Source of the DNA: Pectinatus sp. | GTDB lineage: Bacteria > Bacillota > Negativicutes > Selenomonadales > Selenomonadaceae | Length of the DNA stretch: 63,887 bases | NCBI GenBank assembly: GCA_020025075.1 | Contig: JAHHSR010000003.1 | Coordinates: 1-63,887 of the forward strand | Reading direction: 5' to 3' | Shown: one piece after another, positions 1-11,346 of the stretch | Position numbering within the stretch: the first letter of the stretch is position 1 | Layout of the letters: each line of letters begins with the position of its first letter | Position numbers and translations under genes: made by a program | The notes under the pieces: model-generated | What the model was told of the DNA's origin: nothing | Databases searched by the model: none | Seen by the model: only the letters and a program-made list of their open reading frames with translations

Positions 1-54
1 ACCCCGAACCTGCTGATTAAGAGTCAGATGCTCTACCAATTGAGCTAGTGAGTC
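1..54 (-). tRNA. tRNA-Lys(CTT), truncated by window start
   Basis: Read on the minus strand this matches the second tRNA at 72-147 base for base through the acceptor 5' strand, D arm, anticodon arm and start of the T arm. The anticodon loop reads CTCTTAA, giving anticodon CTT (lysine AAG codons). The T-arm and acceptor 3' strand lie outside the window. It is the downstream member of a tandem pair transcribed leftward from the promoter near 168-196. Confidence 0.9.
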
Positions 55-71
55 ATGCTATTAAGATGTGA

Positions 72-147
72 TGGTGACCCACCGGGGACTTGAACCCCGA
101 ACCTGCTGATTAAGAGTCAGATGCTCTACCAATTGAGCTAGTGAGTC
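72..147 (-). tRNA. tRNA-Lys(CTT)
   Basis: Complete 76-nt tRNA with encoded CCA. The seven-base acceptor strands GACTCAC and GTGGGTC pair (one G-T wobble), the discriminator is A, and the D-loop contains AATTGGTAGA. The anticodon loop is CTCTTAA, giving CTT, and the T-loop is TTCAAGT. It decodes AAG. It is the first of two near-identical copies in tandem, separated by 17 nt. Confidence 0.95.
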
Positions 148-167
148 ACGACCAAAGAACGCTTTAT

Positions 168-196
168 ATAATATACTGTTTTTGGCAAAAATGCAA
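168..196 (-). promoter_or_regulatory. sigma-A type promoter of the tRNA-Lys pair
   Basis: On the minus strand TTGCAT (191-196 on plus) and TATTAT (168-173 on plus) are separated by exactly 17 bp. The -10 lies about 20 bp upstream of the tRNA at 147, as expected for a stable-RNA promoter. Confidence 0.7.
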
Positions 197-468
197 GACT
201 TTTTAAGAAAAAAATTTAAAAAGTTGCTAAAAAATTAGCAAAAAAGAAAAGGCGGGATAATTTGTTTTAGATATAAATATATTAGCGCCATATGCGATGT
301 TTATAGCAAAGGCAGTCCTATGAATATTACAAGAAACCTCAAAAATTGGCCAAATGCCAACATCTCGGTAAAGAGCTTTCAGGTTGGGAATGGCAGCAAA
401 TAGAATTTCGGCTATCTCAATTTTTTGTGGTAGAATTTTGTACCAAATAGCAGTAAAGATAAAGCATA
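197..468. other. AT-rich intergenic stretch, no gene recognised
   Basis: No convincing coding region lies between the tRNAs and the gene at 506. An A/T-rich inverted repeat (ACTTTTTAA / TTAAAAAGT) sits near 198-224. A 47-codon stretch without a stop runs from 307 to 450, but it lacks a start codon and a ribosome binding site and was not recognised, so it is not called. Confidence 0.5.
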
Positions 469-477
469 TGCTATAAT
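469..477 (+). promoter_or_regulatory. extended -10 promoter for the thioesterase gene
   Basis: TGCTATAAT forms an extended -10 element (TG, one base, TATAAT) about 30 bp before the start at 506. No good -35 lies 17 bp upstream. A GAGGGGG Shine-Dalgarno sequence follows at about 491. Confidence 0.5.
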
Positions 478-505
478 TAAGAAAAGCCTTGAGGGGGATT
501 TAAAG

Positions 506-910
506 ATGGAAGTTACAGAAAAGATTAAAGAAGGAATGAAAAATACAGTAGAAGATACCGTCTGCGAAGAAAATACAGCCAAAGCGATGGGAAGCGGCAC
601 GCTGACTGTTTATGCAACGCCTGCCATGTGTGCCCTTTTAGAAAATGCCGCATCCTCTTTGGCAGAAAATTTATTGCCGCCTGAGTGGTCAACGGTAGGC
701 TGCTCTCTTTCGATAGAGCATGTAGCACCTTCGCCGCTTGGGGCTAAAATAAAAGCAACGGCAGAAGTGGTAAGCGTTGAAGGACGCAAGATAACATATC
801 TGGTCACGGCAGAAGATGAGGTGGGACAAATTGGCCGTGGCAAGCATGAGCGCTTTGCCATTTTGCGGGAAAAATTTCAAGCGAAAGCAAAGATGCGCCG
901 TAAGGTTTAA
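506..910 (+). CDS. FlK-like hotdog thioesterase
   Basis: A 134-residue single-domain protein of the hotdog thioesterase superfamily, resembling fluoroacetyl-CoA thioesterase FlK of Streptomyces cattleya in length and layout. The FlK catalytic triad Thr42-Glu50-His76 has candidate equivalents at Thr38, Glu46 and His72 with identical spacing (8 and 26 residues). The segment IGRGKHER also resembles the FlK C-terminal half. Family members hydrolyse small or medium acyl-CoAs; real substrates are mostly unknown and fluoroacetyl-CoA is unlikely to be the physiological one here. ATG start with a GAGGGGG ribosome binding site. Its stop overlaps that of the convergent gene downstream by two bases, and no neighbour indicates its substrate. 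Confidence 0.8.
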   Translation: MEVTEKIKEGMKNTVEDTVCEENTAKAMGSGTLTVYATPAMCALLENAASSLAENLLPPEWSTVGCSLSIEHVAPSPLGAKIKATAEVVSVEGRKITYLVTAEDEVGQIGRGKHERFAILREKFQAKAKMRRKV

Positions 911-1686
911 ATCTCTTTTTTTTGCTGCATGAAGGCATCATAGCGCGCCTTTATTTCTTTGCGATTTGGCACTGGCGGCCACAATTCCTTGATACTGTTT
1001 TGGCGCATGGCGCTGCCGAGGTGCTCATAAAGAGCGGGATAGTCGGCGGCAAGGCTTTTGAGCAGTTCTTTGCTTTTTTGGCGCATGGTCTTGCCGTCAA
1101 TGGGACATGGGGATTGGACGGGCTTTAAATTGTAGAGTTTTACAGCATCTTTTATTTCGCTTTCTCGAAAATAGATTAGAGGCCTGATTACGGTGAGATT
1201 TGTCTTAGATAGATAAGTTGAAGGCAAAAAGGTTTTAAGTTGGCCCGAATGGAATAAATTGAGCCAAAATGTTTCAAGTGCATCATCATAGTGGTGTGCA
1301 TAGGCGACAATGTTGCAGTCGTTTTCTAAGGCAAAGCGGTTGACAGCACCGCGCCGAAAATACGAGCAGGTAAAGCAGGCCGGCTGTTTGCTGGTATCAA
1401 TAATAGATTTTATATCGGTGGGGCAAGTCGTGTGCTTGATGCCTAATTCTTCACAAAATTTTTTGATATAGGCATCGGAAAAATCGCTGGTGAAAAGCGG
1501 GTCAATCGTCACGGCTTTTAAGGTGAAGTCCATTTTCAGCCTTTTTTTGAGCATGGCTAAAGAATAGGTCAAAAAGAGGCTGTCCTTGCCACCAGAAAGG
1601 CCTATCATGATTTTATCATGGGGCTTAATCATGGAAAATTCTGTTATGGCACGCATGATTTTACTAAAATAAAGTTGTTTGAGCAT
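907..1686 (-). CDS. ttcA: TtcA-family tRNA thiolation ATPase
   Basis: A 259-residue PP-loop ATPase of the TtcA/TtuA group, which activates a tRNA cytidine or uridine by adenylation and transfers sulfur with help from an iron-sulfur cluster. The PP-loop is SGGKDS at residues 31-36. A CFTC pair is at about 104-107 and a third cysteine lies in SPCPIDG, the three-cysteine pattern that ligates a 4Fe-4S cluster. AYAHHYDDALETF matches the conserved TtcA region. The family includes 2-thiocytidine-32 synthases and other thiolases, so the exact target base is inferred. Transcribed away from the pyrophosphatase gene from a divergent promoter near 1763. Confidence 0.8.
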   Translation of the reverse strand: MLKQLYFSKIMRAITEFSMIKPHDKIMIGLSGGKDSLFLTYSLAMLKKRLKMDFTLKAVTIDPLFTSDFSDAYIKKFCEELGIKHTTCPTDIKSIIDTSKQPACFTCSYFRRGAVNRFALENDCNIVAYAHHYDDALETFWLNLFHSGQLKTFLPSTYLSKTNLTVIRPLIYFRESEIKDAVKLYNLKPVQSPCPIDGKTMRQKSKELLKSLAADYPALYEHLGSAMRQNSIKELWPPVPNRKEIKARYDAFMQQKKEI

Positions 1687-1753
1687 TTTTCTCCTTTGCT
1701 GCCAGTTACGGGCAATTTTGCCATCGCCGAAAGCAGCCCTTCCATTTAAAATG

Positions 1754-1772
1754 TGATATAATATTATAACAC
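1754..1772. promoter_or_regulatory. overlapping divergent extended -10 elements
   Basis: On the plus strand TGATATAAT (1754-1762) is an extended -10 facing the pyrophosphatase gene. On the minus strand TGTTATAAT (plus coordinates 1763-1771) is an extended -10 facing ttcA. The two hexamers abut head to head, so polymerase binding in the two directions should be mutually exclusive. Confidence 0.5.
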
Positions 1773-1861
1773 ATTATGCTGTTTAGCCTTGAAGGGCATT
1801 GGAAGAAAAAAAACAGTGTATTTTCGCATGAAAATGCTAAAGTCAAATTTGGAGGTTTATT

Positions 1862-3505
1862 ATGGGTAAGAGACCTATTTATGTAATTGGGCATAAAAAT
1901 CCCGATACGGATTCTATTTGCTCGGCTTTGAGCTATGCGCACCTAAAACGCGCTCTCGGCCTTGAAAATGTCGTTGCTGCAAGAGCGGGCAAGGTGAATA
2001 AGGAAACGCAGTTTGCACTCGATTATTTTGGTGTTGAGGCGCCGCAGCTTGTAAGCGATGTCTATCCGCGCGTTTTAGACGTTATGGATAAATGTGAAGA
2101 GACGGTAAAAGAAACGGATAGCTTGCGCCATTTGGGTGAAGTAATGCGCAAATCGGAAGAAAAGTCGATTCCCGTCTTAAATGATGCACAAGAGCTTTGC
2201 GGTATCGTAACCGTCAGCGATTTAGCCAAGCGCTATTTTGAAGACCTTGATATGCAGGGCTTTGCCGATAGCGATGTGACTTTGCATGACATAATAAAGA
2301 CAATTGACGGCAATATTTTGGTTGATAGTGATGAAAGCCGTGTTGTCAAGGGCAATGTTCGCATTGCGGCGGGCAGCGTGCGCATGATAGCTGATAATAT
2401 AAAAAGTGATGATATTGTCCTCGTCGGTGACCGCGTGGCGCCGACTTTGCGCGCTTGCCTTGAACGCGGTATTGCGTGCCTCATCGTAACGGGAAATGGC
2501 AGCGTACCGAGTGAAATAAGTGATTTGGCGCAGCAAAAATCGACGATGATTATTGTTGCTCCGCATGATACTTATACCTGTGCGCGCCTTTTGAATCAGT
2601 GTGTTCCCGTAAAGCGTCTCATGCAGGAAGAAGTAGTTACCTTTAAGCCCACCGACCTTATAAGTGATGTCAAAAAGACGATTGAAGGCTGTGGCTATCG
2701 CAATTATCCCGTCGTTGAAAACAATCAGGTTGTCGGTATGGTTAACAGTGAACGGCTCGTGCTTTCAGAAAAGCAAGGTCTTATTTTGGTTGACCACAAT
2801 GAGGCAGCTCAGGCTGTAGAGGGAAATGAAAAGGCAGCTGTCTTGGAAATTATAGACCACCATCGCTTGGGCGGCATTAATACAGCGGACCCTCTTTTTG
2901 CTTGCCTTGATAAGGTTGGCTGCACGAGTACCTTGGTGGCAGAACAATACCTTTATCACAATGTAGAAATACCGCAAAAATTAGCTGGTCTCATGCTCTC
3001 GGCGATAATTTCGGATACGGTCTTATTTAAGTCTCCGACCTGTACGCAGCGCGACCAGGATATTGCCAAGATGCTCGCTAAGATAGCTGGCGTAAATCTT
3101 GAAAAATATGGTATGGAACTTTTAAAGGCTGGCTCTGATATTGGCAATCTTACTGCGGCTGAAATAATAAAATATGATATGAAGGAGTTTCAGCTGGGGG
3201 CAAAGCGTTTCCTTGTCAGCCAGATTTCTGTCATGGATAGCGAAGGCATCTTAGAGAGAAAGCCGGAACTTTTAAAGGCAATGGAAAAGGTTTGCGAAGA
3301 AGAAGGGTATGACATGTATCTCGTCATGGTCACTAATATTTTGCAGGAGGGAACAGACCTTTTATTCGTCGGCGGTCCCGAACAGATTATTGGTGAAGCT
3401 TTTGGCAAGGAATTTGCTGACCATAGCGTTTATTTGCCTGGCGTCATGTCACGTAAGAAGCAGATTGTGCCGCAGATTACTGAGGCAGTCAATAAGCTCG
3501 GCTGA
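1862..3505 (+). CDS. ppaC: Mn-dependent inorganic pyrophosphatase with CBS-DRTGG-CBS regulatory insert
   Basis: A 547-residue family II inorganic pyrophosphatase, which hydrolyses PPi to phosphate using Mn/Co. The N-terminal DHH catalytic motif GHKNPDTDS begins at residue 10, and the second, DHH motif IIDHHRLGG, is at about residue 330. Between them lies a regulatory insert of roughly 180 residues: CBS, DRTGG, CBS. This architecture is known from Clostridium and other anaerobes, where adenine nucleotides (AMP/ADP inhibiting, diadenosine polyphosphates activating) tune activity. The C-terminal part is the DHHA2 domain. ATG start with GGAGG ribosome binding site; a terminator follows. It stands alone in its transcription unit. 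Confidence 0.92.
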   Translation: MGKRPIYVIGHKNPDTDSICSALSYAHLKRALGLENVVAARAGKVNKETQFALDYFGVEAPQLVSDVYPRVLDVMDKCEETVKETDSLRHLGEVMRKSEEKSIPVLNDAQELCGIVTVSDLAKRYFEDLDMQGFADSDVTLHDIIKTIDGNILVDSDESRVVKGNVRIAAGSVRMIADNIKSDDIVLVGDRVAPTLRACLERGIACLIVTGNGSVPSEISDLAQQKSTMIIVAPHDTYTCARLLNQCVPVKRLMQEEVVTFKPTDLISDVKKTIEGCGYRNYPVVENNQVVGMVNSERLVLSEKQGLILVDHNEAAQAVEGNEKAAVLEIIDHHRLGGINTADPLFACLDKVGCTSTLVAEQYLYHNVEIPQKLAGLMLSAIISDTVLFKSPTCTQRDQDIAKMLAKIAGVNLEKYGMELLKAGSDIGNLTAAEIIKYDMKEFQLGAKRFLVSQISVMDSEGILERKPELLKAMEKVCEEEGYDMYLVMVTNILQEGTDLLFVGGPEQIIGEAFGKEFADHSVYLPGVMSRKKQIVPQITEAVNKLG

Positions 3506-3525
3506 TTTGAATATATTAAAAAAGA

Positions 3526-3588
3526 GCCCCGCCCGCAAAAGCTGGCGGGGCAGTTAATACTATGCTGCTTTTTTGGGGCAGCATTTTT
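3526..3588 (+). terminator. tandem hairpins after the pyrophosphatase gene
   Basis: GCCCCGCC pairs with GGCGGGGC (3526-3551) but has no U tract. A second hairpin, TGCTGC/GCAGCA (3563-3583), is followed by TTTTT and has the form of an intrinsic terminator. The second hairpin ends about 25 bp before the pcrA start. Confidence 0.7.
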
Positions 3589-3611
3589 CTTATAGAAAGA
3601 GGTATGGATTT

Positions 3612-5822
3612 GTGAATATACTTGAAGGTTTAAATCCCATGCAGCGCAAGGCGGTTGAGCATAAGGACGGGCCACTTTTAATCATGGCTGGTGCTGGGTC
3701 TGGCAAGACGCGCGTTTTGACTTGTAAAATTGCTTATCTTTTGGCAAATGGCGTCTCGCCGTATCAGATAATGGCCATCACCTTTACCAATAAGGCGGCA
3801 AGGGAAATGCGGGAAAGGGCAGATAAGATGATTGGCAGCGCTGCCAAAAATGTCTGGCTTAGCACTTTTCACTCCTTTTGCGCCCGTTTTTTGCGCATGG
3901 AAATTGACTGCCTCGATGAATATAAGAGCAATTTTACCATTTATGATTCTGGTGATAGCCAGACTTTAATCAAGAACTGCTTAAAGGAATTAAACCTTGA
4001 CGATAAGCAATATGCACCTTACCGTATTGCAAGCATTATATCCAATGCCAAGAATATGATGCTCACGCCTGAAGAATATGCAAGGGAGCAGAGCCGTTTT
4101 TTTGAAAAGAAGGCGGCCGAGGTTTATGCGCTGTATCAAAATCATCTCATGGAAAACAATGCGCTTGATTTTGACGACTTGCTCTGCGTAAGTGTGCGCC
4201 TTTTGCAAAATTCGCAGCAGGTACGCGAAAAATATCAGGAACGCTTCCATTATATTCTCGTTGATGAGTACCAAGATACCAATGGCGCACAATACCGCTT
4301 GACAAAATTGCTGGCGGAGAAATACAAGAATATTTGTGTTGTCGGCGATGCCGACCAGTCTATTTATGGCTGGCGTGGTGCTGATATTACAAATATCTTG
4401 AACTTTGAAAAGGACTATCCGCAGGCCCAGGTGATAAAGCTCGAGCAAAATTATCGCTCGACGCAAAATATTTTGCGGGCGGCTAATGCCGTAATTGAAA
4501 ATAACTGCAATCGCCGTCCCAAAAAGCTTTGGACGGAAAATGTGCAAGGTGATAAGATAACGACTTTTGAAGCGTATAATGAGCGCGATGAAGCTAATTT
4601 CATAGCGGAGAATATTATCCGTGAAAATATGCAAAATGGCGTATCTTACGATGATATGGCAATTTTATATCGCACCAATGCCCAATCGCGCGTTTTGGAG
4701 GAAGCATTTCTCAAGGAACATATCCCGTATACGATGGTTGGCGGTCTTAAATTTTATGACCGCAAGGAAATTAAGGATGTAATGGCATATTTAAAGCTCA
4801 TTAACAATCCTTCTGATAGTGTGAGCTTGACGCGTATCATCAATGTTCCCAAGCGGGGCATCGGCAGCGTGAGCTTAGAGCGGATAAAAAAATATGCCGA
4901 CGAAAATGGCCTTAGCGTTTTTGATGCAATCAGCCAAGCAGAGGCAATTCCCGCTTTGAGTGCCAAGGCGTGCAATGCCTCGGCGGACTTTTTCACCCTT
5001 ATTGATGATTTGGCCGGTCGCAAGGACGAGATGCCCGTTCATACATTTATTGAATGTGTGATGAAAGAGACGGGCTATCTCAGCGAATTGGAAGAAGATG
5101 AGGTGCAAAATGAGGCGTGCTTAGAAAATTTGCGCGAGTTGGTCGGCGTTGCTAAGGACTTTGAGACACATAACCCAGATGAAAATACCCTCGAAGGTTT
5201 TTTGAGTTCTGTTTCACTTATTGCTGATATTGATACGGCAGACCTTGCTGACGATAAGGTGACTTTAATGACCTTTCATGCTTCCAAGGGCCTTGAATTT
5301 CCTATCGTCTTTATTGCGGGCATGGATGAAGGTATCTTTCCCCATGCGCGTACACTTATGGATGAAGCGCAGATTGAAGAAGAAAGGCGTACCTGTTATG
5401 TCGGGATTACGCGCGCGCAAAAGAAACTTTATCTGACAAATGCCAAGTCGCGCAACCTGTACGGCCGGACGAATATGTATAATCCATCGCGCTTTTTGCA
5501 GGAAATACCGTCCGATTGCCTAGAAGCACTGCACGGGAAAATCAATGTTCAGACGCCTACCGTCGATAAGCGTGCCGCTTCCTTTGCCGACAGGCGCGTA
5601 CAAAATAGGCCGCTACCGCCAAAGAGCACGGCTCCCGTCATTCGTCCGGATATGTCGATAAAATGGTCTACCGGTGATAAGGTGCAGCACAATAAATGGG
5701 GTATAGGTACCGTCGTTTCTATTTCTGGCAGTGGTGAAGAAGTGCAGCTGACGGTGGCTTTTCCTGAGCAGGGCATAAAAAAGCTCATCCAAAAATATGC
5801 ACCGATAAAGAAAGCGGATTAA
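3612..5822 (+). CDS. pcrA: ATP-dependent DNA helicase PcrA/UvrD
   Basis: A superfamily 1A 3'-5' helicase of 736 residues. Walker A AGAGSGKT is at residues 26-33, motif II VDEYQDTN at about 217, and motifs DQSIYGWRGA, QNYRST and VGITRAQKKL follow in the usual order. PcrA unwinds DNA in repair, strips RecA filaments and supports rolling-circle replication. A GTG at 3612 is chosen because GAAAGAGGT lies about 9 bp upstream and the protein then begins MNILEGLNP, as in PcrA homologues; the frame extends upstream to a TTG inside the terminator. The C-terminal Tudor-like domain (KVQHNKWGIGTVV) that binds RNA polymerase is present. ligA follows 3 bp later, as in Bacillus. Confidence 0.95.
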   Translation: MNILEGLNPMQRKAVEHKDGPLLIMAGAGSGKTRVLTCKIAYLLANGVSPYQIMAITFTNKAAREMRERADKMIGSAAKNVWLSTFHSFCARFLRMEIDCLDEYKSNFTIYDSGDSQTLIKNCLKELNLDDKQYAPYRIASIISNAKNMMLTPEEYAREQSRFFEKKAAEVYALYQNHLMENNALDFDDLLCVSVRLLQNSQQVREKYQERFHYILVDEYQDTNGAQYRLTKLLAEKYKNICVVGDADQSIYGWRGADITNILNFEKDYPQAQVIKLEQNYRSTQNILRAANAVIENNCNRRPKKLWTENVQGDKITTFEAYNERDEANFIAENIIRENMQNGVSYDDMAILYRTNAQSRVLEEAFLKEHIPYTMVGGLKFYDRKEIKDVMAYLKLINNPSDSVSLTRIINVPKRGIGSVSLERIKKYADENGLSVFDAISQAEAIPALSAKACNASADFFTLIDDLAGRKDEMPVHTFIECVMKETGYLSELEEDEVQNEACLENLRELVGVAKDFETHNPDENTLEGFLSSVSLIADIDTADLADDKVTLMTFHASKGLEFPIVFIAGMDEGIFPHARTLMDEAQIEEERRTCYVGITRAQKKLYLTNAKSRNLYGRTNMYNPSRFLQEIPSDCLEALHGKINVQTPTVDKRAASFADRRVQNRPLPPKSTAPVIRPDMSIKWSTGDKVQHNKWGIGTVVSISGSGEEVQLTVAFPEQGIKKLIQKYAPIKKAD

Positions 5823-7841
<2,019 letters not shown>

Positions 7842-7907
7842 AAGTTAAATTGCTATATAATAAACAAGTATTAAGGCAGATGATGCCTAATGAACGGGGG
7901 TATATGA

Positions 7908-8195
7908 ATGAAACTCACAGAAAAAGATGTAGATAATGTTGCAGTCCTTTCGCGCCTGTCCATACCTCAGGAAGAAAAGGCTAAGTATATGAAGCAGATA
8001 GACGATTTTCTTGAATATGGCGATGTTTTGCAGCAGGTTGATACGCAAGGCGTTGAACCGATGGCGCATATCCTGCCGCTTAAAAATGTCTTTCGTCCTG
8101 ATGAGGTAAAGCCGTCGCTTGATAGAAAGCTCGCCCTTTCCAATGCACCGGAACAGGAAGATGGATATTTTGTCGTACCGCAGATTATCGAATAG
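7908..8195 (+). CDS. gatC: Asp-tRNA(Asn)/Glu-tRNA(Gln) amidotransferase subunit C
   Basis: A 95-residue GatC, the small subunit that wraps around GatA and stabilises the GatCAB complex. It begins KLTEKDVDNVAVLSRLSI, typical of the family, and ends with the proline-rich AHILPLKNVFRPDEV segment. ATG start with GGGGGT upstream. First gene of gatC-gatA-gatB; its presence implies that Gln-tRNA and/or Asn-tRNA is made by transamidation of mischarged tRNA. Confidence 0.95.
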   Translation: MKLTEKDVDNVAVLSRLSIPQEEKAKYMKQIDDFLEYGDVLQQVDTQGVEPMAHILPLKNVFRPDEVKPSLDRKLALSNAPEQEDGYFVVPQIIE

Positions 8196-8222
8196 TAGTA
8201 CGCCTAGCAAGGAGGAATTTTC

Positions 8223-9686
8223 GTGGATTTACATAAAAAATCAGCGCACGAACTGCATGATTTGCTCGTGCGCAAGGAAATAAAGGCTGCTGAAATAACG
8301 GATAATTATCTAAAATGCATCGAAAAAGCGCAGCTGGCAATCAATGCCTATACGACCGTTCTGGCTGAAAAGGCAAAAGAACAGGCTGTAGCCGTGGACG
8401 AAAAAATTGCTCAGGGAGAAAAAATCGGCTTTCTGGCTGGTATACCCGGCGCAATTAAGGATAATATCTGCACATTGGGCATAAAAACCACGTGTTCGTC
8501 CAAAATTTTGGCAGATTTTGTTCCGCCTTATGATGCAAGCGTGGTTAAAAAGCTCAAGGATGCTAGCGCTGTATTTTTAGGAAAGACGAATCTCGATGAA
8601 TTTGCCATGGGCGGGTCGACGGAAACATCGGCTTTTGGAACGACGCATAATCCCTGGAATACCAATTATGTTCCGGGCGGTTCAAGTGGCGGTTCGGCAG
8701 CTGCCGTGGCAGCAGGCATGGCGGCTTGGTCGCTAGGCTCTGATACGGGCGGCTCTATCCGTCAGCCGGCTTCTTATTGCGGCGTTGTCGGTCTTAAGCC
8801 AACTTATGGTCGCGTTTCCCGTTATGGTCTTATCGCTTATGCATCTTCCCTCGACCAGATTGGGCCTTTGACGCGTGATGTGGAAGATAGTGCGCATCTT
8901 TTGAATATAATTGCTGGCCATGATGCAATGGATTCAACTTGTGCTTCTGAAGCAGTGCCGGATTATACAAAATCCTTGGTCGAAGATGTCAAAGGGCTTA
9001 AAATTGGCCTGCCCGCAGAATATTTTGTCGATGGCATGGACGAAGATGTCAAAGCGGCAATTGATAAGGCTGTGAGCGATTATCGCTCTTTGGGGGCTGA
9101 AATAGTTGACATTTCCCTACCACATACGAAATATGCAATTGCATCTTATTATCTCATTGCCTGTGCTGAAGCAGCGACAAACCTTTCCCGTTATGATGGC
9201 GTAAGTTATGGTGCGCGCGTCGAAGGCGACGATATCATCTCGATGATGACCAATACGCGTACGCAAAAATTTGGTGCAGAGGTTAAGCGCCGTATTATGA
9301 TTGGTAATTATGCCCTGAGCGAAGGCTATTATGATGCTTATTATTTAAAAGCACTGAAAGTGCGCCGCCTAATAAAAGAAGATTATGACAAGGCTTTTGA
9401 AAAAGTTGATGTTATTTTAGCGCCTGTTGCACCGACGCCAGCTTATGAAATCGGTTCAATAATAAGTGACCCGCTGCAAATGTATTTGCAAGATATTTGC
9501 ACGGTTCCTTTGAATCTTGCCGGATTGCCTGCAATTTCTTTGCGCTGCGGCACGAGCAAGGGCGGCCTTCCCATTGGCATGCAGCTTATCGGCAAGGCTT
9601 TTGATGAGCCGACAATTATTAAGGCAGCCTATACTTATGAGCAAGGCAAAGATTTTTATAAAGAAGTTGCAGAGGTGAGCAAATAA
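8223..9686 (+). CDS. gatA: Asp-tRNA(Asn)/Glu-tRNA(Gln) amidotransferase subunit A
   Basis: A 487-residue amidase-signature enzyme that releases ammonia from glutamine for GatB. The Ser-cisSer-Lys triad is visible: the lysine in GAIKDNIC, the cis-serine in [12 protein letters not shown] and the nucleophile in [14 protein letters not shown] start 6 bp after AAGGAGGA. The gene overlaps the gatB start at the stop codon (TAATG). Confidence 0.97.
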   Translation: MDLHKKSAHELHDLLVRKEIKAAEITDNYLKCIEKAQLAINAYTTVLAEKAKEQAVAVDEKIAQGEKIGFLAGIPGAIKDNICTLGIKTTCSSKILADFVPPYDASVVKKLKDASAVFLGKTNLDEFAMGGSTETSAFGTTHNPWNTNYVPGGSSGGSAAAVAAGMAAWSLGSDTGGSIRQPASYCGVVGLKPTYGRVSRYGLIAYASSLDQIGPLTRDVEDSAHLLNIIAGHDAMDSTCASEAVPDYTKSLVEDVKGLKIGLPAEYFVDGMDEDVKAAIDKAVSDYRSLGAEIVDISLPHTKYAIASYYLIACAEAATNLSRYDGVSYGARVEGDDIISMMTNTRTQKFGAEVKRRIMIGNYALSEGYYDAYYLKALKVRRLIKEDYDKAFEKVDVILAPVAPTPAYEIGSIISDPLQMYLQDICTVPLNLAGLPAISLRCGTSKGGLPIGMQLIGKAFDEPTIIKAAYTYEQGKDFYKEVAEVSK

Positions 9687-11125
9687 TGAGCTATGAAGCA
9701 GTAATAGGCCTTGAAATTCACAGCGAGCTGAAAACGAAGACGAAGATTTTTTGCGGTTGTGCCACTGGTTTTGGTGCTGAGCAAAATACACATGTTTGCC
9801 CTGTCTGCCTCGGCTTGCCGGGTGTTTTGCCTGTCGTCAATCGCAGCGTGGTGGAATATGCTATCAAGGCAGGTCTGGCGCTCAATTGCACGATTAATAA
9901 ATTTAGCAAATTTGACAGAAAAAATTATTACTATCCTGATTTGCCGAAGAATTTTCAGACCTCGCAATATGACTTGCCGATTGCCGAGCACGGCTATGTC
10001 GACATAGAAGTTGGCGGCAAGCAGAAGCGCATTAGAATAACGCGCATTCACATGGAAGAAGATGCCGGGAAATTAGTTCATTCCGGTACGACAATACGCG
10101 ATTCTTCCAGCTCGAAAGTTGATTATAATCGCACGGGTGTGCCGCTTATTGAAATTGTTTCTGAACCGGATATGCGTACGCCGGAAGAAGCGCGCGCTTA
10201 TATGGAAAAAATAAAGTCAATTCTAGAATATATTGATGTATCAAACTGCAAAATGGAAGAGGGCAATTTGCGCGCAGATGTCAATGTTTCATTGCGTCCT
10301 GTCGGCACGGAAAAGCTTGGCACAAAGACGGAAATGAAGAACCTCAATTCCTTTAAGATGATTGAAAGCGCTTTGAGCTATGAAATAGAACGGCAAGAAG
10401 ATGTTTTAGAAGATGGCGGAGAAATTATTCAGGAAACGCGCACGTGGGATGATGGCCGCGCAATGACTGTGTCTATGCGCAGCAAGGAAAAGGCACAGGA
10501 TTATCGCTATATGCCGGAACCCGACCTTGTTCCCATAGTTTTGACGGATGAAGATATCGAAAAATTTAGAGCTACCCTGCCCGAACTTCCTGATGCGCGT
10601 CGGGCAAGGCTGGTAAAAGAACATGGCCTTTCAGAGTATGACGCAGCTTCTCTTACGGCTTCGCGTGCGATGGCGGAATATTTTGATGCGGCAGTATCGG
10701 CTGGTGCTGATGCCAAACTTGCTGCCAACTGGATTATGGGTGAACTTTCTAAGCATTTAAATAGCAGCGATATGGCGCTTTCCGATTCAGCGGTAAAGGC
10801 AAAAATGCTCGCTGAAATGCTGGGACTTCTTGAAAAAGGTACTATTTCCTCAAAGATTGCCAAGACTGTTTTTGAAGAAATGTGGCAGACGGGTAAAAAT
10901 CCTGGTGTTATCGTCGAGGAAAAAGGTCTTGTCCAGATTACCGATACAAAAGAAATCGAAGCGATTGTCGATAAGGTCATCAATGACAATCCTAAGCCGG
11001 TTGCCGACTATCGTGGCGGCAATGCCAAATCAATCGGCTTTTTGGTAGGGCAAGTCATGAAACAAAGTAAGGGAAAAGCTAATCCCGCTATGGTTAATAA
11101 ATTATTGAAGGAAAAGCTCGGCTGA
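9686..11125 (+). CDS. gatB: Asp-tRNA(Asn)/Glu-tRNA(Gln) amidotransferase subunit B
   Basis: A 479-residue GatB. It phosphorylates the carboxyl of Glu-tRNA(Gln) or Asp-tRNA(Asn) and amidates it with ammonia channelled from GatA. The catalytic cradle begins [15 protein letters not shown]. Zinc-ligand cysteines appear as CGC and CPVCLGLPG near the N terminus. The C-terminal YqeY-like tail domain that contacts tRNA runs from about residue 330, ending with AVADYRGGN-type sequence. It overlaps gatA by one base and is followed by a clear terminator, so it closes the pcrA-ligA-gatCAB block. Confidence 0.97.
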   Translation: MSYEAVIGLEIHSELKTKTKIFCGCATGFGAEQNTHVCPVCLGLPGVLPVVNRSVVEYAIKAGLALNCTINKFSKFDRKNYYYPDLPKNFQTSQYDLPIAEHGYVDIEVGGKQKRIRITRIHMEEDAGKLVHSGTTIRDSSSSKVDYNRTGVPLIEIVSEPDMRTPEEARAYMEKIKSILEYIDVSNCKMEEGNLRADVNVSLRPVGTEKLGTKTEMKNLNSFKMIESALSYEIERQEDVLEDGGEIIQETRTWDDGRAMTVSMRSKEKAQDYRYMPEPDLVPIVLTDEDIEKFRATLPELPDARRARLVKEHGLSEYDAASLTASRAMAEYFDAAVSAGADAKLAANWIMGELSKHLNSSDMALSDSAVKAKMLAEMLGLLEKGTISSKIAKTVFEEMWQTGKNPGVIVEEKGLVQITDTKEIEAIVDKVINDNPKPVADYRGGNAKSIGFLVGQVMKQSKGKANPAMVNKLLKEKLG

Positions 11126-11130
11126 TAAAG

Positions 11131-11163
11131 AGGACTCCTTGCCTTTTGGGCAGGGGTCCTTTT
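11131..11163 (+). terminator. intrinsic terminator after gatB
   Basis: AGGACTCCTTGCC pairs with GGCAGGGGTCCT around a TTTTG loop (a few mismatches) and is followed by TTTT. It lies six bases after the gatB stop codon. Confidence 0.85.
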
Positions 11164-11185
11164 AAGTTTTTTGGAGGGGCAAAAC

Positions 11186-11214
11186 TTGTCACTATTATTT
11201 TTATATGATATAGT
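11186..11214 (+). promoter_or_regulatory. sigma-A promoter for dprA-topA-trmFO-hslVU
   Basis: TTGTCA (11186-11191) and TATAGT (11209-11214) are 17 bp apart, leaving a leader of about 125 nt before dprA. The leader has a GC-rich patch (CCCGCCGGCAGGCAGG) but no recognised regulator element. Confidence 0.65.
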
Positions 11215-11346
11215 GTGAACATATCCCGCCGGCAGGCAGGAATTTTTTGCTTTAGCGTTTGAAAGAGATATGTAGCTTTATATGATAGCTACCAGCTTTG
11301 GGCAAAAAGCCTTTAGCCCAGGAAAAACTGAGCGTGAGGTGATAGA

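Noticed and set aside
307-450. 47-codon open stretch before the thioesterase gene
   Set aside because: No start codon, no ribosome binding site and no recognisable protein.
3990-4634. 214-codon antisense frame in pcrA
   Set aside because: Shadow of the helicase gene.
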